A DNA stretch of 64,000 nucleotides from Pyrus communis. Lineage: Eukaryota; Streptophyta; Magnoliopsida; Rosales; Rosaceae. Below are positions 1 through 11,036 of the stretch, piece by piece. Numbering within the stretch: the stretch's first letter is position 1; each line of letters begins with the position of its first letter. Position numbers and translations under genes: made by a program. The DNA is taken from contig NC_084818.1 of the NCBI RefSeq assembly GCF_963583255.1, positions 10,604,222 through 10,668,221 of the forward strand, read 5' to 3'. Below the pieces are notes generated by a model. It was not told the origin of the DNA and ran no database searches. It was given only the letters and a program-made list of their open reading frames with translations.

Positions 1-306
1 AAAAATCCCTGCATAGGCGCTAGGCGGCTAGTGACTGTCTTAATTAATGCCTAGGCGTTTGAAAATTAAGAAAGAGTGCATAAACCTGCTGAGGTGCCCG
101 CCTAGGCACCCACCTAGGCACTTACTTAGACAGAAAATAGATAACTTTCATTTTGAATTTTATTTTTTTAATAGATTGTAAGAGACTTGTTGAATACTTA
201 AATGAACAACACACCTTATAAGCTTGTTCCCAATGTTTTCATTATGTTCCAGTACTTCATAATATATATGTCATTCTATTTTGTAGTTTATCATCAAAAT
301 AAATAA

Positions 307-347
<41 letters not shown>

Positions 348-475
348 GTATAAACAAACACGTATTTATATAAAATATAATAGATTTACTTAAATTCACC
401 TAGACGTCCACCTAGGCCCTGCCTAGACGCTAGTCTCCAGTTCGTGGTCTGACTAACGCCTACTGTCTTTTAGAA
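1..475. repeat. GCCTAGGCG-rich fold-back element
   Basis: Both ends carry clusters of short CCTAGGC/CTAGGCG motifs (about 8-125 and 395-470), partly inverted relative to each other, around an AT-rich core. This layout is typical of non-autonomous DNA transposons with subterminal repeats (hAT-like MITEs). The left end may be cut by the window edge. The core holds an (AT)n microsatellite at about 311-344. No coding potential is visible. Confidence 0.5.
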
Positions 476-784
476 TCTTGACAACTCTTAAATAGTAACA
501 TGATCTTAGCTGGTCTCACCTCTCTCTTTCTCTCGAAATTAACCAGAGAAATTATTTGAATTTTGAATTTGAATACCATCCAATTGCATAGAGATGATAG
601 ATAAAACAATATAATTCGTCAATAACATAATGAAAACAAAGCTAAAAGCTGTTCTACTACCAACCATTGATTGGTCCGTTGTTGACAGAAACACTAATCA
701 CCAGCTTAAAAGGAAAAATAATCATTAAAAAAAAATTATTTAATAATTTGCACACTTGATTTATTTAATACCAAATCAACTGTC

Positions 785-990
785 ACGTAGAATAACGGAT
801 CATTTTCCTGGGATCATGAGAATTCCGTAATCGTGAGCGTTCATCGTATATCATACGGTTAATTTTCGTTAGGTATTATTTATATTTAATTTTAAATTTA
901 AAATGATTTCTGACCATACGATATAAGATGAACGATTACGATCATAAGATCTTCAGAAAAAAAATCCGACAAGGATCCTTTTCCGAATAA
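785..990. repeat. GGATCC-ended MITE, copy 1
   Basis: The internal part (TTTTCGTTAGGTATTATTTA, then a run of TTTAAATT) and the inverted ends with ATCATACGGTT / CATACGATATAAGATGAACG match the elements at 3543-3758 and 23412-23632. This is the most divergent of the three copies. The arms fold back on each other over about 90 bp per side. It is non-coding. Confidence 0.6.
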
Positions 991-1504
991 TATAATGTAA
1001 ACTCCTTTTCATTGACAATTGTCAATACCAGATTCTCCAGGTAATATAATTTTCATTTTCGTAAGATGATCTATTCAGTTCTTCATTCTCCAGAAGAGAG
1101 AACGCATGAACAAAGATGTCCTTCCATACGGATCTTCGAAGCGTAAATTCAATATTATTTGCCTCGCTTCCACCATGTTTAAAATATAAATAAAATAATA
1201 ATATCATTAGACAGTGAGACGAACACGCACGAAAAATTACTCCAAGCTCACATAGTCCTCACCTCTCACACAATTATAGCCGTTTATCCCGTTGTAGGCC
1301 CCGCCCGAATTGTAGAATCCGAGACTTGTTTGAATAATATTAATTTCCACCCAAAAACACATGGCCACGTCACCAAATTGACAGTAAAAAGGACAAAAGC
1401 AAAAAATATAATAAAAAATAAATGAAAAAGGCCATTACGATACAGGGAGGCCTGCCTTATTCTTCTCTCGCTGGCCTTTCCTCACCGGTCACCACTCTCA
1501 ACCC

Positions 1505-1675
1505 AACCCTTTATATAACAACCCTAAACTCTCTCCTTCTCTCTCTCCTCCCTCACATTCTCTCTCTTTCTCTCTCTAAGTTTTGAGTTTTGCTCATTTT
1601 TGTCTGTTTTTTTTTCATTCAAATTCTTTGCTTTAAGATTTATTTTTTGTTTAGAGTTTTAATAGGGAAGGAAAA
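1505..1675 (+). promoter_or_regulatory. TATA box and pyrimidine-rich leader of the AGP gene
   Basis: A TATA box (TTTATATAAC, about 1510-1519) lies some 160 bp before the start codon. It is followed by CT-dinucleotide-rich DNA (1525-1585), the usual appearance of a strong plant core promoter and 5' leader. The transcription start should lie near 1545; that is inferred from spacing. Confidence 0.6.
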
Positions 1676-2207
1676 ATGGCTCTTTGCTTTGGATTTTCTA
1701 AAGCATTTTTTAGAGTTGTTCTAGTCTCTGCAATTGTCTTGTTCGCCCTTCTATCCCCATCTGCTGCTGCCACGCCCAAGCCCTCCGCTGCTGCTGCAAC
1801 TCCTTCCTCCGCCCCTTCTCCCGCCGCCGCCCCTGCCCCTGGCCCTTCCAGTGATGGTATTTTCCAATTTTTGTTTTCTTAATTCTCATTGTATATTTCT
1901 TTGTTTATAATTAGATCTGAATGCCTTTTGTTGATTTTTGTTTTCGAAAATTTTCTCTCTTTTTTTGGCACTTCAGTTTTGTTTTCCTTTTTTGGTTGAG
2001 CAACGAGCATTGGGCTTTTTATTTGGGGTAAATTGCACTAAGGATTAAGTTTTTTAAAAATAATGTGATTTTTTTATAATTTTAGTTGTAAATTTGGCAG
2101 GAACTTCAATAGACCAAGGGATTGCATATGTGCTGATGCTAGTGGCTCTGGTGCTGACATATCTCATTCATCCTCTGGACGCATCGTCATCCTACAATTT
2201 CTTTTGA
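1676..2207 (+). CDS. Arabinogalactan peptide (AGP16/20/41 type)
   Basis: Two exons, 1676-1856 and 2101-2207, joined in phase 1 with GT/AG borders, give 95 residues. Residues 1 to about 31 form a signal peptide with a hydrophobic core. A Pro/Ala/Ser stretch full of AP, SP and TP dipeptides follows, which are sites for hydroxyproline-linked arabinogalactan. The second exon encodes SSDGTSIDQGIAYVLMLVAL and a hydrophobic tail, the conserved GPI-anchor signal of the short AG-peptides. The mature product would be a very small proteoglycan on the outer face of the plasma membrane or in the wall. The exon 2 sequence is highly typical of the family, so the call is firm; the exact paralogue cannot be told. 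The first exon's reading frame runs on into the intron and stops at 1882, so an unspliced reading would lose the GPI signal. Confidence 0.92.
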
Positions 2208-2870
2208 GTTGGATTCTTTTTAGGTGAATTAGTTAAAAAAAAATATGAGAAAAAATTGGTGGTGATTTTTTCCTTTTGTCCTCTATGATTTATTTGACTC
2301 TGTGATTGTTTGTGCATATTTAGAGAAATTGATGAGCGGTAATATTTGAGGTTGATTTAGCTTCTGTTGTATAATTGTTGTCAAATTGTTGTTCCTTTCT
2401 TCGTTTCTGTTCCATTCCTTTCTCTTACTACGTTCCCATGGACGCAAACACGTTATGTGACCCGACACACCTGAAATGTGTTACAAACTCATCTTCTCGT
2501 TTACTTGCTCGCATACCTTTACGTTTTTCATGCGCGACTAAGATTAAAAGTCGAGAAAATACAAGAAGAGGATCTAGATCCCAACAAGAAACATGTAGTT
2601 GTGATACGCTTGAGCCTTGTCAATATCTGATAAACTTGAGTCTTGAGGTACAGAAAGAGAAACAAATACATAAGATGGGGACATTGTCTAGTATATATGC
2701 TCTGGGAACTAGCTGACGAGCGTCCATTCCGACCGTCCCTTTTTCAAAATCTTATAGCTCTAATCACATGAATAGGATACCAATTTCCGGTATGCAATAA
2801 TAACAAGGCTATAAAAACAGGCAGAATAATATGATGTATAAAGAAATAAACCAAACTAGGTTATAGGTGG
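2208..2870. other. AGP 3' UTR and intergenic DNA
   Basis: The AGP 3' UTR probably runs to about 2400-2450. A 113-codon open frame on the plus strand (2375-2716) has no family resemblance and no codon bias that I can see, so I treat it as chance. Nothing else is visible. Confidence 0.4.
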
Positions 2871-3233
2871 TTAAGTTGAGACAATATCGGTGATGTTAAT
2901 GGTGGTCCATGCTTGACCTATAAAATTTATCAGAGCAAGAGTGAAAAAGAAGCCGGTGGCAGTGACGAGCCCCTTCCAGCCTCCAACTCCGAGAGCACAG
3001 TTATTGCAGGCAGTCCTTACCGCTGCAATTCTGTGATCAGGTTCATCCTCTTCTTCTTCTTCTTTATCTGAAAAAGATAGAAGAAATAACAGAAAATTTA
3101 GAAATGAGAAGGGATCGACCTGGAAGTGTTTGAATGTACCATAACTTACCAATGGCGACAACATGATATAGTCGAATTCATTGCAGTATAAAACAACAAG
3201 CATGCCCTGTATAAAACAGAAAGTGAACTTCAA
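2871..3233 (-). CDS. Unrecognised membrane-type gene fragment
   Basis: I do not recognise this product. On the minus strand two stretches look like exons: about 3148-3206 after a TATACAG acceptor, and 2871-3066 after a TTTTTCAG acceptor. The last one encodes an acidic run (DKEEEEEDEPDH), then CNNCALGVGGWKG, then one strongly hydrophobic helix (TATGFFFTLALINFIG) and a short polar tail ending in a stop. With the most obvious donor the two exons do not join in frame, so the upstream structure is unclear or broken. It may be the 3' end of a gene whose 5' part was lost, or a pseudogene. No upstream exons with convincing similarity were found before the MITE at 3543. Confidence 0.25.
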   Translation of the reverse strand: MKFTFCFIQGMLVVLYCNEFDYIMLSPLVSYGTFKHFQVDPFSFLNFLLFLLSFSDKEEEEEDEPDHRIAAVRTACNNCALGVGGWKGLVTATGFFFTLALINFIGQAWTTINITDIVST

Positions 3234-3542
3234 GGCTTTGACACAACGGGTCGCTCGATCGTACTCGTTAAATAGTTATATTAATGTTTATTTCATTTAT
3301 TTTTAATGTTTATGAAGTCGCGTCAAACATAAGCTCGAGCTCATTTAAAAGATACTTGTAATACCATAGTATTTGGCTTGTCTCATTGAGCCACAAAAAA
3401 ACAAAAAAAAAATTAAATAAATAAAAAGAATCACTTGGCCAAAACAAAATTTTAATTGAAAATAAATAAGAAACAAAAATAAATAAATTGCTGGACACAA
3501 AAAAGAAAAAGAATAAAGTATTTTTTTCGAATCTTATAAAAT

Positions 3543-3758
3543 AAAGGACGAGGATCCTCTCCGCATCCTCTTTGTGGGGATTAAGAGATCAATCAATCGT
3601 GTCATTTTATTGTAAATCGTGCAATCAGTTTTCGTTAAGTATTATTTATATTCAATTTTAAATTCAAAATTCAAAATAATTTCTAACCGCATGATGTACG
3701 ATGAACGAACTCGATTGATTGATTATCCAGATCCCCACAAAGAGGATCCTATTCCTAA
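3543..3758. repeat. GGATCC-ended MITE, copy 2
   Basis: The left end (AGGATCCTCTCCGCATCCTC, then TTTGTGGGGAT) and the right end (ATCCCCACAAAGAGGATCCT) are inverted repeats. The subterminal ATCAATCAATCG / CGATTGATTGAT also pair. The same layout recurs at 23412-23632. It is a short non-autonomous DNA element without coding capacity. The 106-codon open frame across it is an artefact. Confidence 0.8.
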
Positions 3759-4620
3759 AATGAAATCACCAAAAAGCAATACAGACGCATTTCGAAAAAC
3801 GATCAAATCGTACACTTATGAACTGCTAGGAGAACAAAATATTCCTTGCAGACAAGAGATTTTTCAGTGTAATTGGCATACGAGGTGGTACATCACGTGT
3901 CACTATATAAATGGTGGGATATGTATGTTAAAAAGTTAATAACTTAAAAAATAAAAGTTCCCACCACTTACATAAAAATATATGGTGTACCACTCATGTT
4001 CCCGTCACAATAAAAAATTTCTCCTTGAAGACGCTACTTCAAGATACTTTAGGTCTAGTTCTAACCGAATTAGATACGGGGGACATGAAGGCATCATTTT
4101 TATCCCTCATTGTGGTCCAACGATCAACACTTACATTAGGGTAGTTCTATCCACCCACCAATTTTTATTTTCCACATACCTCTTTCATTTTTTCGATCGT
4201 TGGATCAAGTTAAATAGAAAAGATTAAAAATAAAAAATTAATAAGGATGTATGAATATCACTATCCTTCTATTATCCTATGATATTTTAATAAAACAAAA
4301 TTCCAACTATCCTTCCATTATCCTATGATATTTTAATAAAACAATATTCCAACAAAAACAACTTAACAATTTTTCTTATTAGAATCCAATAAAAAGTTAA
4401 AAAAAAAAAAAAGAAAGATGCCAAATAAGAATAAAGAATCACTTTATTTTTGCCAAAAAAACATAAAAGTCCTTAGTATATTAACCGCCTAATGAGAATA
4501 AAGAGGGGGAAAAAAAATTTATTGGGCTCTAATTAAATAAAGAGCCTGTTTAGCATATTCTTACAACCGTTTGGGGCCCACAAACAAAAACATAAAATTC
4601 GCACGTACAAGTAAGCTTAA
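3759..4620. other. Intergenic DNA with a 46-bp tandem duplication
   Basis: AT-rich and without gene-like sequence. A 46-bp unit (starts TATCCTTCTATTATCCTATG) at 4262 is repeated in tandem at 4308 with few changes. A short telo-box-like AAACCCTAA sits at about 4627, just before the SPT5-like promoter. Confidence 0.5.
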
Positions 4621-4799
4621 TTAGCGAAACCCTAACTCATTCGGTGGTATCACATTCACGTAGACTCTCCCGCACCCTGCTGAAATCGATGGCGCGTAGA
4701 ACAGAGGCGGCGACGGCGGCGATGAGAAGCAAACAATGGAAGAGGAAGAGGAAGAGGAAGAGGGAGCGGATGTCTACGATAAGGTACCCTGTACCCTCG

Positions 4800-4903
4800 C
4801 GCCTCTATATATACGACGCATAAGGCGTGGGGTTTCTTGAGGAATAGCCAAATCACACAAACCCTACGAAGAGCCGAGACGTACGAAACCCTAGACGAAG
4901 GCA
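4800..4903 (+). promoter_or_regulatory. Core promoter of the SPT5-like gene
   Basis: TATATATAC at about 4806-4814 lies roughly 95 bp before the ATG. Telo-box-like AAACCCTA motifs occur near 4627, 4860 and 4888; these are common before plant translation and growth genes. If the gene is a retrocopy, this promoter was acquired at the insertion site or comes from the parent transcript's leader. Confidence 0.4.
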
Positions 4904-6913
4904 ATGAAGCGCCGCGGAAGAGAAAACTCGTTATACGAACAGGAAGAATATCCAGAAGAGGCCCTTTTTTACGACGAAGACGGAGAAGAGAAGGAGGAGG
5001 AGCGACAAGGAGGAGGCTCTGATAGTAAAAGGAGGAGATCGGATCGCAGAGAAGATTTCGCATCGAAGTTTTTGGATATTGAAGCCGAGGTCGATAGCGA
5101 AGAGGAAGACTATGAATCTGAGCCCGAGGACGAGGGCTTCATAGCCCAACCTGGCGACGATCCAAACCCGAGTGATGGAGAAGACGATGACGACGTTAGA
5201 AGGGCGAAACAAGGTCGGCCGTTGTTCCCGGAGGAATTGGAGTCGGAGGAAGATATTGAAGAATTAGAGAGAAGAGTTCAGGGGCATTTTGATTCTCACC
5301 AAATTCAGTTTGATGATGGTGATGATGATGATGAAATTGGGCAGCAAGCTCGGTTGCCTTGCGTAAGTGACCCGAAATTGTGGATGGTCAAATGCGCGAT
5401 CGGGCACGAGAGAGAGGTTGCTCTCTGCTTGGCGCAGAAGTGCATCAATCAAAAATCAAATCCATCTTATATGATCAGGTCTGCAATTGCTTCTGATAAT
5501 CTGAAAAACTACATATATGTTGAGGCAGAAAAAGAAGCCCATGTGAGAGAAGCTTGCAAAGGCATGCGCTATGTGTTTGCTGCCCAGAAAATTGTTCTTG
5601 TTCCTATTAAGGAGATGGTAGGTGTCGTTTCTATGGACAGAAAACCCTCCGTTGATGTTTCAGTGGATAGTTGGGTGAGGATGAAGAGGGTAAAGACGTA
5701 TGAAGGGGACCTTGGCAGGGTTGTGGATGTGGATGATGTGAGGAGGAGGGTTACTGTGAAATTGATTCCAAGGATTGATTTTCCAGAACTTGCGAGTAAA
5801 TTGGAGGGACTAGGCCTACAAAAGAAGAGATTTGTTCCTCCTCCTGCGCGGTTGATGAACGTTGATGAAGCTGAAAGAGTACTGGGGATTCAGGTAAAGG
5901 AGACAAGAGATCGGGCGACGGGTGAATACTTTGATAAGATTGGTGACATGAAGTTTAAAGATGGGTTCTTGTATAAGACCGTGGCAATGAGTTCGATCAG
6001 CTGGCATAATGTAAATCCTACTTTGGATGAACTTGAAAAATTTAGAAACCCTCCAGGGAATGAGAATGCCGATCGTGGCGATGATATGTTTTCGAACCGA
6101 AATAAAGGAGAGTTTATGAAGGGTGATGCAGTTGTGGTGGTGAAGGGAGATCTGATAAATTTGGCGGGGAGGGTTGAGAAGGTTGAGGAAGGGAATGTTC
6201 ATATGCGACCCGACATGAAAGGCCTTCCAGAAACTCTTGTGATAAACAAGAACAATCTTTGCAAGTACTTTAAAATTGGGAATCATGTGAAGGTTACATC
6301 CGGTAGTCAGAAAGGTGCTGCTGGCATGGTTGTGAAGGTTGATCAGCAGCATGGGCTGGTCACCATTATAACTGATAAAACCAAGAAACATGTTTGCGTG
6401 TTCGCTGACGATGTTGTGGAGAGTTCTGGTGCTACTGGTGATGATGCTAATGGTGTTTCTAGTTTCTCAAGATTTGGCCATTACAGAACTCCGAGCAAGT
6501 TTTCTGGAGGTGGAAGAAGAGGGCCTGATGCTAATGGTTTGGATGCAGGGACTAGGGTGAAAATTCGGCAGGGTGTTTATAAGGGCTACCGCGGTCGTGT
6601 TGTAGAGGTCAAAGGACAAAATCTGCTGGTTGAATTAGAGTCCCAAATGAAGATTGTAACAGTTGATCGTCGAAGTTGTGTTTCTCATTCTGACAACTTT
6701 GCCGCGGTTGGAACACTGTATCGCTATGGCAATGGCATGAGAGGGGCTGAGACTCCGATGAGAGATTTCAGAGCAACTCCGCTCCATTCGTTCATGACTA
6801 CTCCGATGAGAGATCCTAATGCAACTCCGCTTCATTCGTATATGACGTCTCCGATGAGAGACCCCAGAGCAACTCCCATCCATGATGGCATGAAGACTCC
6901 AATGCTCTTCTGA
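4904..6913 (+). CDS. SPT5-like transcription elongation factor, intronless and shortened
   Basis: One uninterrupted frame of 669 codons. Order of parts: acidic Glu/Asp-rich N-terminus (about 1-150); NGN domain (from about 158, LWMVKCAIGHE), which in SPT5 binds SPT4; KOW domains starting near residues 255 (SWVRMKRVKTYEGDLGRVV), 406 (GDAVVVVKGD) and 456 (KIGNHVKV); a late KOW near 547 (AGTRVKIRQGVYKGYRG); and a short C-terminal repeat region (616-669) with repeated TPMRD and ATPLHS/ATPIHD motifs. SPT5 works with SPT4 as the DSIF factor on RNA polymerase II. Plant SPT5 is about 1000 residues from a gene with many introns. This copy has no introns, lacks the KOW block usually found between the third KOW and the late KOW, and stops early in the repeat region, without the distal repeats and last KOW. 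The frame is fully open, so it may be expressed. A retrocopy is the best reading. Confidence 0.85.
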   Translation: MKRRGRENSLYEQEEYPEEALFYDEDGEEKEEERQGGGSDSKRRRSDRREDFASKFLDIEAEVDSEEEDYESEPEDEGFIAQPGDDPNPSDGEDDDDVRRAKQGRPLFPEELESEEDIEELERRVQGHFDSHQIQFDDGDDDDEIGQQARLPCVSDPKLWMVKCAIGHEREVALCLAQKCINQKSNPSYMIRSAIASDNLKNYIYVEAEKEAHVREACKGMRYVFAAQKIVLVPIKEMVGVVSMDRKPSVDVSVDSWVRMKRVKTYEGDLGRVVDVDDVRRRVTVKLIPRIDFPELASKLEGLGLQKKRFVPPPARLMNVDEAERVLGIQVKETRDRATGEYFDKIGDMKFKDGFLYKTVAMSSISWHNVNPTLDELEKFRNPPGNENADRGDDMFSNRNKGEFMKGDAVVVVKGDLINLAGRVEKVEEGNVHMRPDMKGLPETLVINKNNLCKYFKIGNHVKVTSGSQKGAAGMVVKVDQQHGLVTIITDKTKKHVCVFADDVVESSGATGDDANGVSSFSRFGHYRTPSKFSGGGRRGPDANGLDAGTRVKIRQGVYKGYRGRVVEVKGQNLLVELESQMKIVTVDRRSCVSHSDNFAAVGTLYRYGNGMRGAETPMRDFRATPLHSFMTTPMRDPNATPLHSYMTSPMRDPRATPIHDGMKTPMLF

Positions 6914-7907
6914 TTTTCAGCTTTTAAGATTTCTAGTTACGTTTGAGTATTAGTTTTTATGTTTTTTGTGAAGCCCCTTGAGACTTTGAGTATTAGTTTG
7001 GCATTTTGCTAATGTCAAAACTTTAATATTTGTATTAAGGGAATAAATTTTAAATATCATCCAACTTTATTATAAATTGGAGGGTTCCGGTGACTATTTT
7101 GAGTCGAGTCGTTTTCATTTCAAAACACAGAGAAGTGAGTGCAAGTCGTTATCCTTTTCCGAACAGAAAACCCTCATATCATCGTATACCAAATCAATCC
7201 TTTTATGTATTTTATAGAAACCCCGATTTATTTTTGTCGAAGGCAACTTATTAGGAGAAGTGAGGTGTTGAAATGACTGAAATAATTCTGAACACAAGTC
7301 ATGTACAACTTATTCTAGGTTAATTTTGGAAAATTAGTATATAACAAAAATCACTTAAAATTTTAAAATGATTTATAAGTTTATATAACATTGTAAAAAA
7401 ATTCCAAAAAAAATCATTGAGTAAATAAAGACTGCTGTTTGCGACAAGTATTTGGAATTATATGTTTGCCTGCCTCCATTGCCATCGAGGTTGAATAAAA
7501 AAATAAAAAAATATAGATTTCGAACTTTCAACCCAAACTTAAAAGTATGAAAAGAACATCGGTAGGTATTTGCTAATTTTTGTTTCAACGAAGAAAATAT
7601 GAGCACAGTTATGCTGCAATCAAATAGAGAGTTTCAAATTTCTTGTGAAAAAAAAAAAAAAAAATCAAGAGGAACAATGAAGAGAGGATCTCTTATTCCC
7701 CAAAAATTGCTGCTATCTTCTGTCGCTTTTGACCTTTCCCACCACCATGACAATAACATTGCACAGATGAAATCACATAATCAAGTGATTTCGCTCCTTC
7801 AAGGCAGCTCCGCCTATGATTAAACGGCAGGTAAGCTTTGTACAAGTATACCAGAATCCCGAAACCAACGAACGCGCAAGTACAATCCATGAATGTGTCA
7901 GTTTTGA
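6914..7907. other. Convergent intergenic region
   Basis: This holds the 3' ends of the SPT5-like gene (+) and the carrier gene (-), whose 3' UTR should occupy part of 7600-7907. An A-run lies at 7649-7664. No further gene is supported. Confidence 0.5.
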
Positions 7908-10900
7908 TCATTGAGGTGTCAGATGTCTGTAATATAAAAAATACTTGACGACTTCATATGAGGAGATGACTATGCCAACAGAAGGGCCGGCACGCCCAAC
8001 ACGGGGAACAACTCCCATGAACAACCCCTTCATCCTTCCGTCCCTATTAAACACAAAAAAGCACGAGGCCACGGTTGGTTAAAAGAAAAATGAACATTAA
8101 TTTAGGGAACTGAAATCATGTGATTGATGGCTTATATTGCGGTTAGAAGTCTCATATACCTCCAAATTTCAAGCAACGTTTTTCTTGTTGTCATCATCAA
8201 TGCTCTTGCAGGATCCTTCTGCAAAAAGACAACTGTTAAAATTCAAACAGTTCATCTTTTTAATTTTGGGTGCGTTTGAATCTTGTGAATAAGTTCGATA
8301 GCACATTTGGGATTGCTTCACTGTTTCTTTCAGTACAATGACAAGAAAGGAAAGGAAACAAAATCACGGTGAAGCTTATTTTAGAAAAATAACCTCTATT
8401 TGTCGTCGAGTTTTGGCCACATCAAGTGGACATGTAGCAGCAGCTGCGAGGCTTCCTGCAACAAATCCTGCAGAGAAATTTGCCCCAAGGACACTGGCTG
8501 CGCTGGGTTCATCACCCACCAGACCAAGAATTCTTCGCCTGATCTGCACAGAAGGGGCAAATGAATAAGTTGAATCAAGTTGTATACACCTGCTGGTGCA
8601 AGGCGTAAAAGAAAATCAGAAGGTAGGTTTTGAATGTTCTTGAAATAAGTGACTCACTGGTTCAAGGGTTGACCAACAGATTGCAGAAAAAGGAACATCA
8701 CGGGTAAGTTGAGCCCCAAGGCCAGTCCACAAGAGGCGATAGTTTTGAACTGTTACAGAAAGAAAAAAATGAAGGCCATCAATAATCTATTTTAACTAAA
8801 AGGTGACCTTATAACTATTCTCAGCGAAATCAGCTGCAAATCCAATTACTTATGACAGATGGAACGGTAGAGAATAAATCAAAACTAGAAGTAGGGAGTT
8901 CACATACAGTTTTGAAGGGGGGTTTTGTTCTTGACAGGGTCAATGACCCTATTCAGCGTCCCCCAAACTCCTGGAGGCTTCACACCGGCTTGAGTTTCCC
9001 TGAATGCCTACATTTAAAGAAGGGAGAATGAGAAATTTCAATTTTGGGAGAAAAGAAAAGACAAACGTTATCATCCACATAGAGTAGTTCTCCTTACATA
9101 ATCATCAAGATAATTAGTCAATACATGAATGACAGTTTATCAAGGATTTGGAAAACATGATCTGGTATTTAAGCAAAATATATAGTTAGTCATCTTCTTG
9201 TCTGATGCTAATTGTATTTTTATGCCGCAGATTCTCAATAACAATTGTTATAATTTGAGGCCTGCATAAAAGATAAACTAGGGCATCAAATCTACATAAA
9301 AGATACCTGCATGCGCGTCCTTGCCAGTTCAACAGGGTAACAAGAAACGCAAGCTAAGGATCGTGCTATTGACCCTGCAACTAATGGCACATATGGTGTC
9401 AAACTTGGAGCATTCGTAGTTGTGAAATCTTCCATCCAATTGCGGAAAATGTCATAACAAGGCATGTAGATCCCCACCTGATTGACAAATAGAAAAAGTA
9501 AGTACTAGCAACATTACTTCCAGAATAAAGTGCATGGGATCTAACGCTGCAAGGAACCATTTAGATAAAAGAGGTAATCATTGGAAAGAGGAGACTTACA
9601 GTTGGCATGGCCAATGCTAAGCTTGCAGTAGTACCTCTCCAGAGTCTCCAAAATCCTTCCTGCACCAATTTATTCCTGTGAAACCCCTCTAATATTATTA
9701 AAAAGTTTGCCTACAAACTCAAAGACGATGACCTAAATAAACAGATAGTCCCTTAATGGCGATACATTAGGCACATGGACAAGGCAACGAAAAGTGTCTT
9801 AACATGAAATTTACCCAGATACTCTCTATCTATGACTGTATACAATACTTCCAATCTGTCCGCAATTAATGAGAGAGAAAGTGAGTAGCTTTTATTATAA
9901 GGTTAATTAAAAAAACATATGCCTGGTTTAACCTATGAAACAAATATTTAAGGTCGACACTTTACATCACAATATGACAGGAGCACTCTATTTGACTGCA
10001 AAGGTTATTTAAGGATAGATTGAACTACAAACACAAAGGAAGATAAGTCGCCCCTTTTTGGGAGATGAATATACTATATAAACATAAATGTATGCACCCA
10101 CTAACCTGGCGTATGACTTTGTACAGCACATCCAGTGTTCCTTTATACTGGTTACACTCTGGAGGGCAGACAGTCTTGGATCCAAGTATTGAGCTTGTGC
10201 GTGGCATGGAAGATCTCAAATCTGAAAGCATCTACAGACGATCCCAAAGCCAAAATGTAAGGTGCTTCAGTACAAGGAAATATCCGTACATGAAACCAGC
10301 TAGATATGATTCAAGCTTAATGAAAGCAATTAAGAATTGAAGATGAACTCAATAAAAGAGTAGTAAACTAAGTAATCGAAAACCAGTTGTGTACATACCG
10401 CGTTTGATTCTGTGCAAGCCACATCACATAGCCCCTGATAAGGAACTCCAGCAGCCTGTGCTTGCAACCTTGTCTGAAGGCAATGCAACAAACAATGCAT
10501 AACACCAATCAATTGCCATAACACAAACCTCAAGGTTAGAGAGCTTTCTAAACATGAACCTTCACAAATGACTAAAATTTTCAGGCAAACACCAATCGGT
10601 TCAAAAGGGTAATTTCTAAACCAATAAAGTTCCCTTTTACTAATTCACAACAGCAAAAATATATGATTTTTTTTCATAAGGGTTCTAAGAAGAATACAGA
10701 ATCTCAATCACAGCATATGGAAAATGGGACAAATTGTCCAAAAGATGAAGAAATGGACAAATTTAAATACAATGAATCCAAAAAAAGGAAGAGAAACAGC
10801 AGAACCTTGGCAACGTCAAGAGGGTTAACGAGAATCGCAGAGACGAATGCGGCGCCGGCGGCGGATAAAGCCCGCTCGCCAAAACCCAAATTGGCGTCGG

Positions 10901-11036
10901 AAACACGCATCGAATGGAACAGTTTCTGCTGCTCTTTGGCTTCTCTGAACATGGTATCCACGTTTCCTTCGAAATCAACTCTGCTGGCGGCCACCGTGGT
11001 CATCCACGAGGGCAGGCCGTGCCTTGAACCCACCAT
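7908..11036 (-). CDS. MTM1: Mitochondrial carrier, MTM1-like (SLC25A39/40 type)
   Basis: Ten coding exons on the minus strand: 10806-11036, 10399-10473, 10106-10231, 9600-9659, 9307-9477, 8908-9007, 8658-8749, 8394-8543, 8160-8218 and 7908-8043. All have GT-AG borders and matching phases, giving 399 residues. Three carrier repeats are visible through their signatures: PLDVAK in exon 1, YPVELARTR in exon 5 and PLDVAKTRR in exon 8. Other typical blocks are PTVGIYMPCYD and SAICWSTLEP, plus PRVGRAGPSVGI in the last exon. The CPPEC cysteine pair in exon 3 is typical of the MTM1/SLC25A39 branch. It should be an inner mitochondrial membrane transporter; yeast and Arabidopsis MTM1 are linked to manganese superoxide dismutase activation, and the mammalian homologue to glutathione import. 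The substrate here is inferred from the family only. Exon 1 contains no targeting peptide, as usual for carriers. The structure looks intact. Confidence 0.93.

Noticed and set aside
4656..5063. Minus-strand frames opposite the start of the SPT5-like gene
   Set aside because: Low-complexity shadow of GAAGAG-rich coding DNA; the plus-strand frame has clear domains.
5816..6391. 191-codon minus-strand frame inside the SPT5-like gene
   Set aside because: Shadow frame with no family features.
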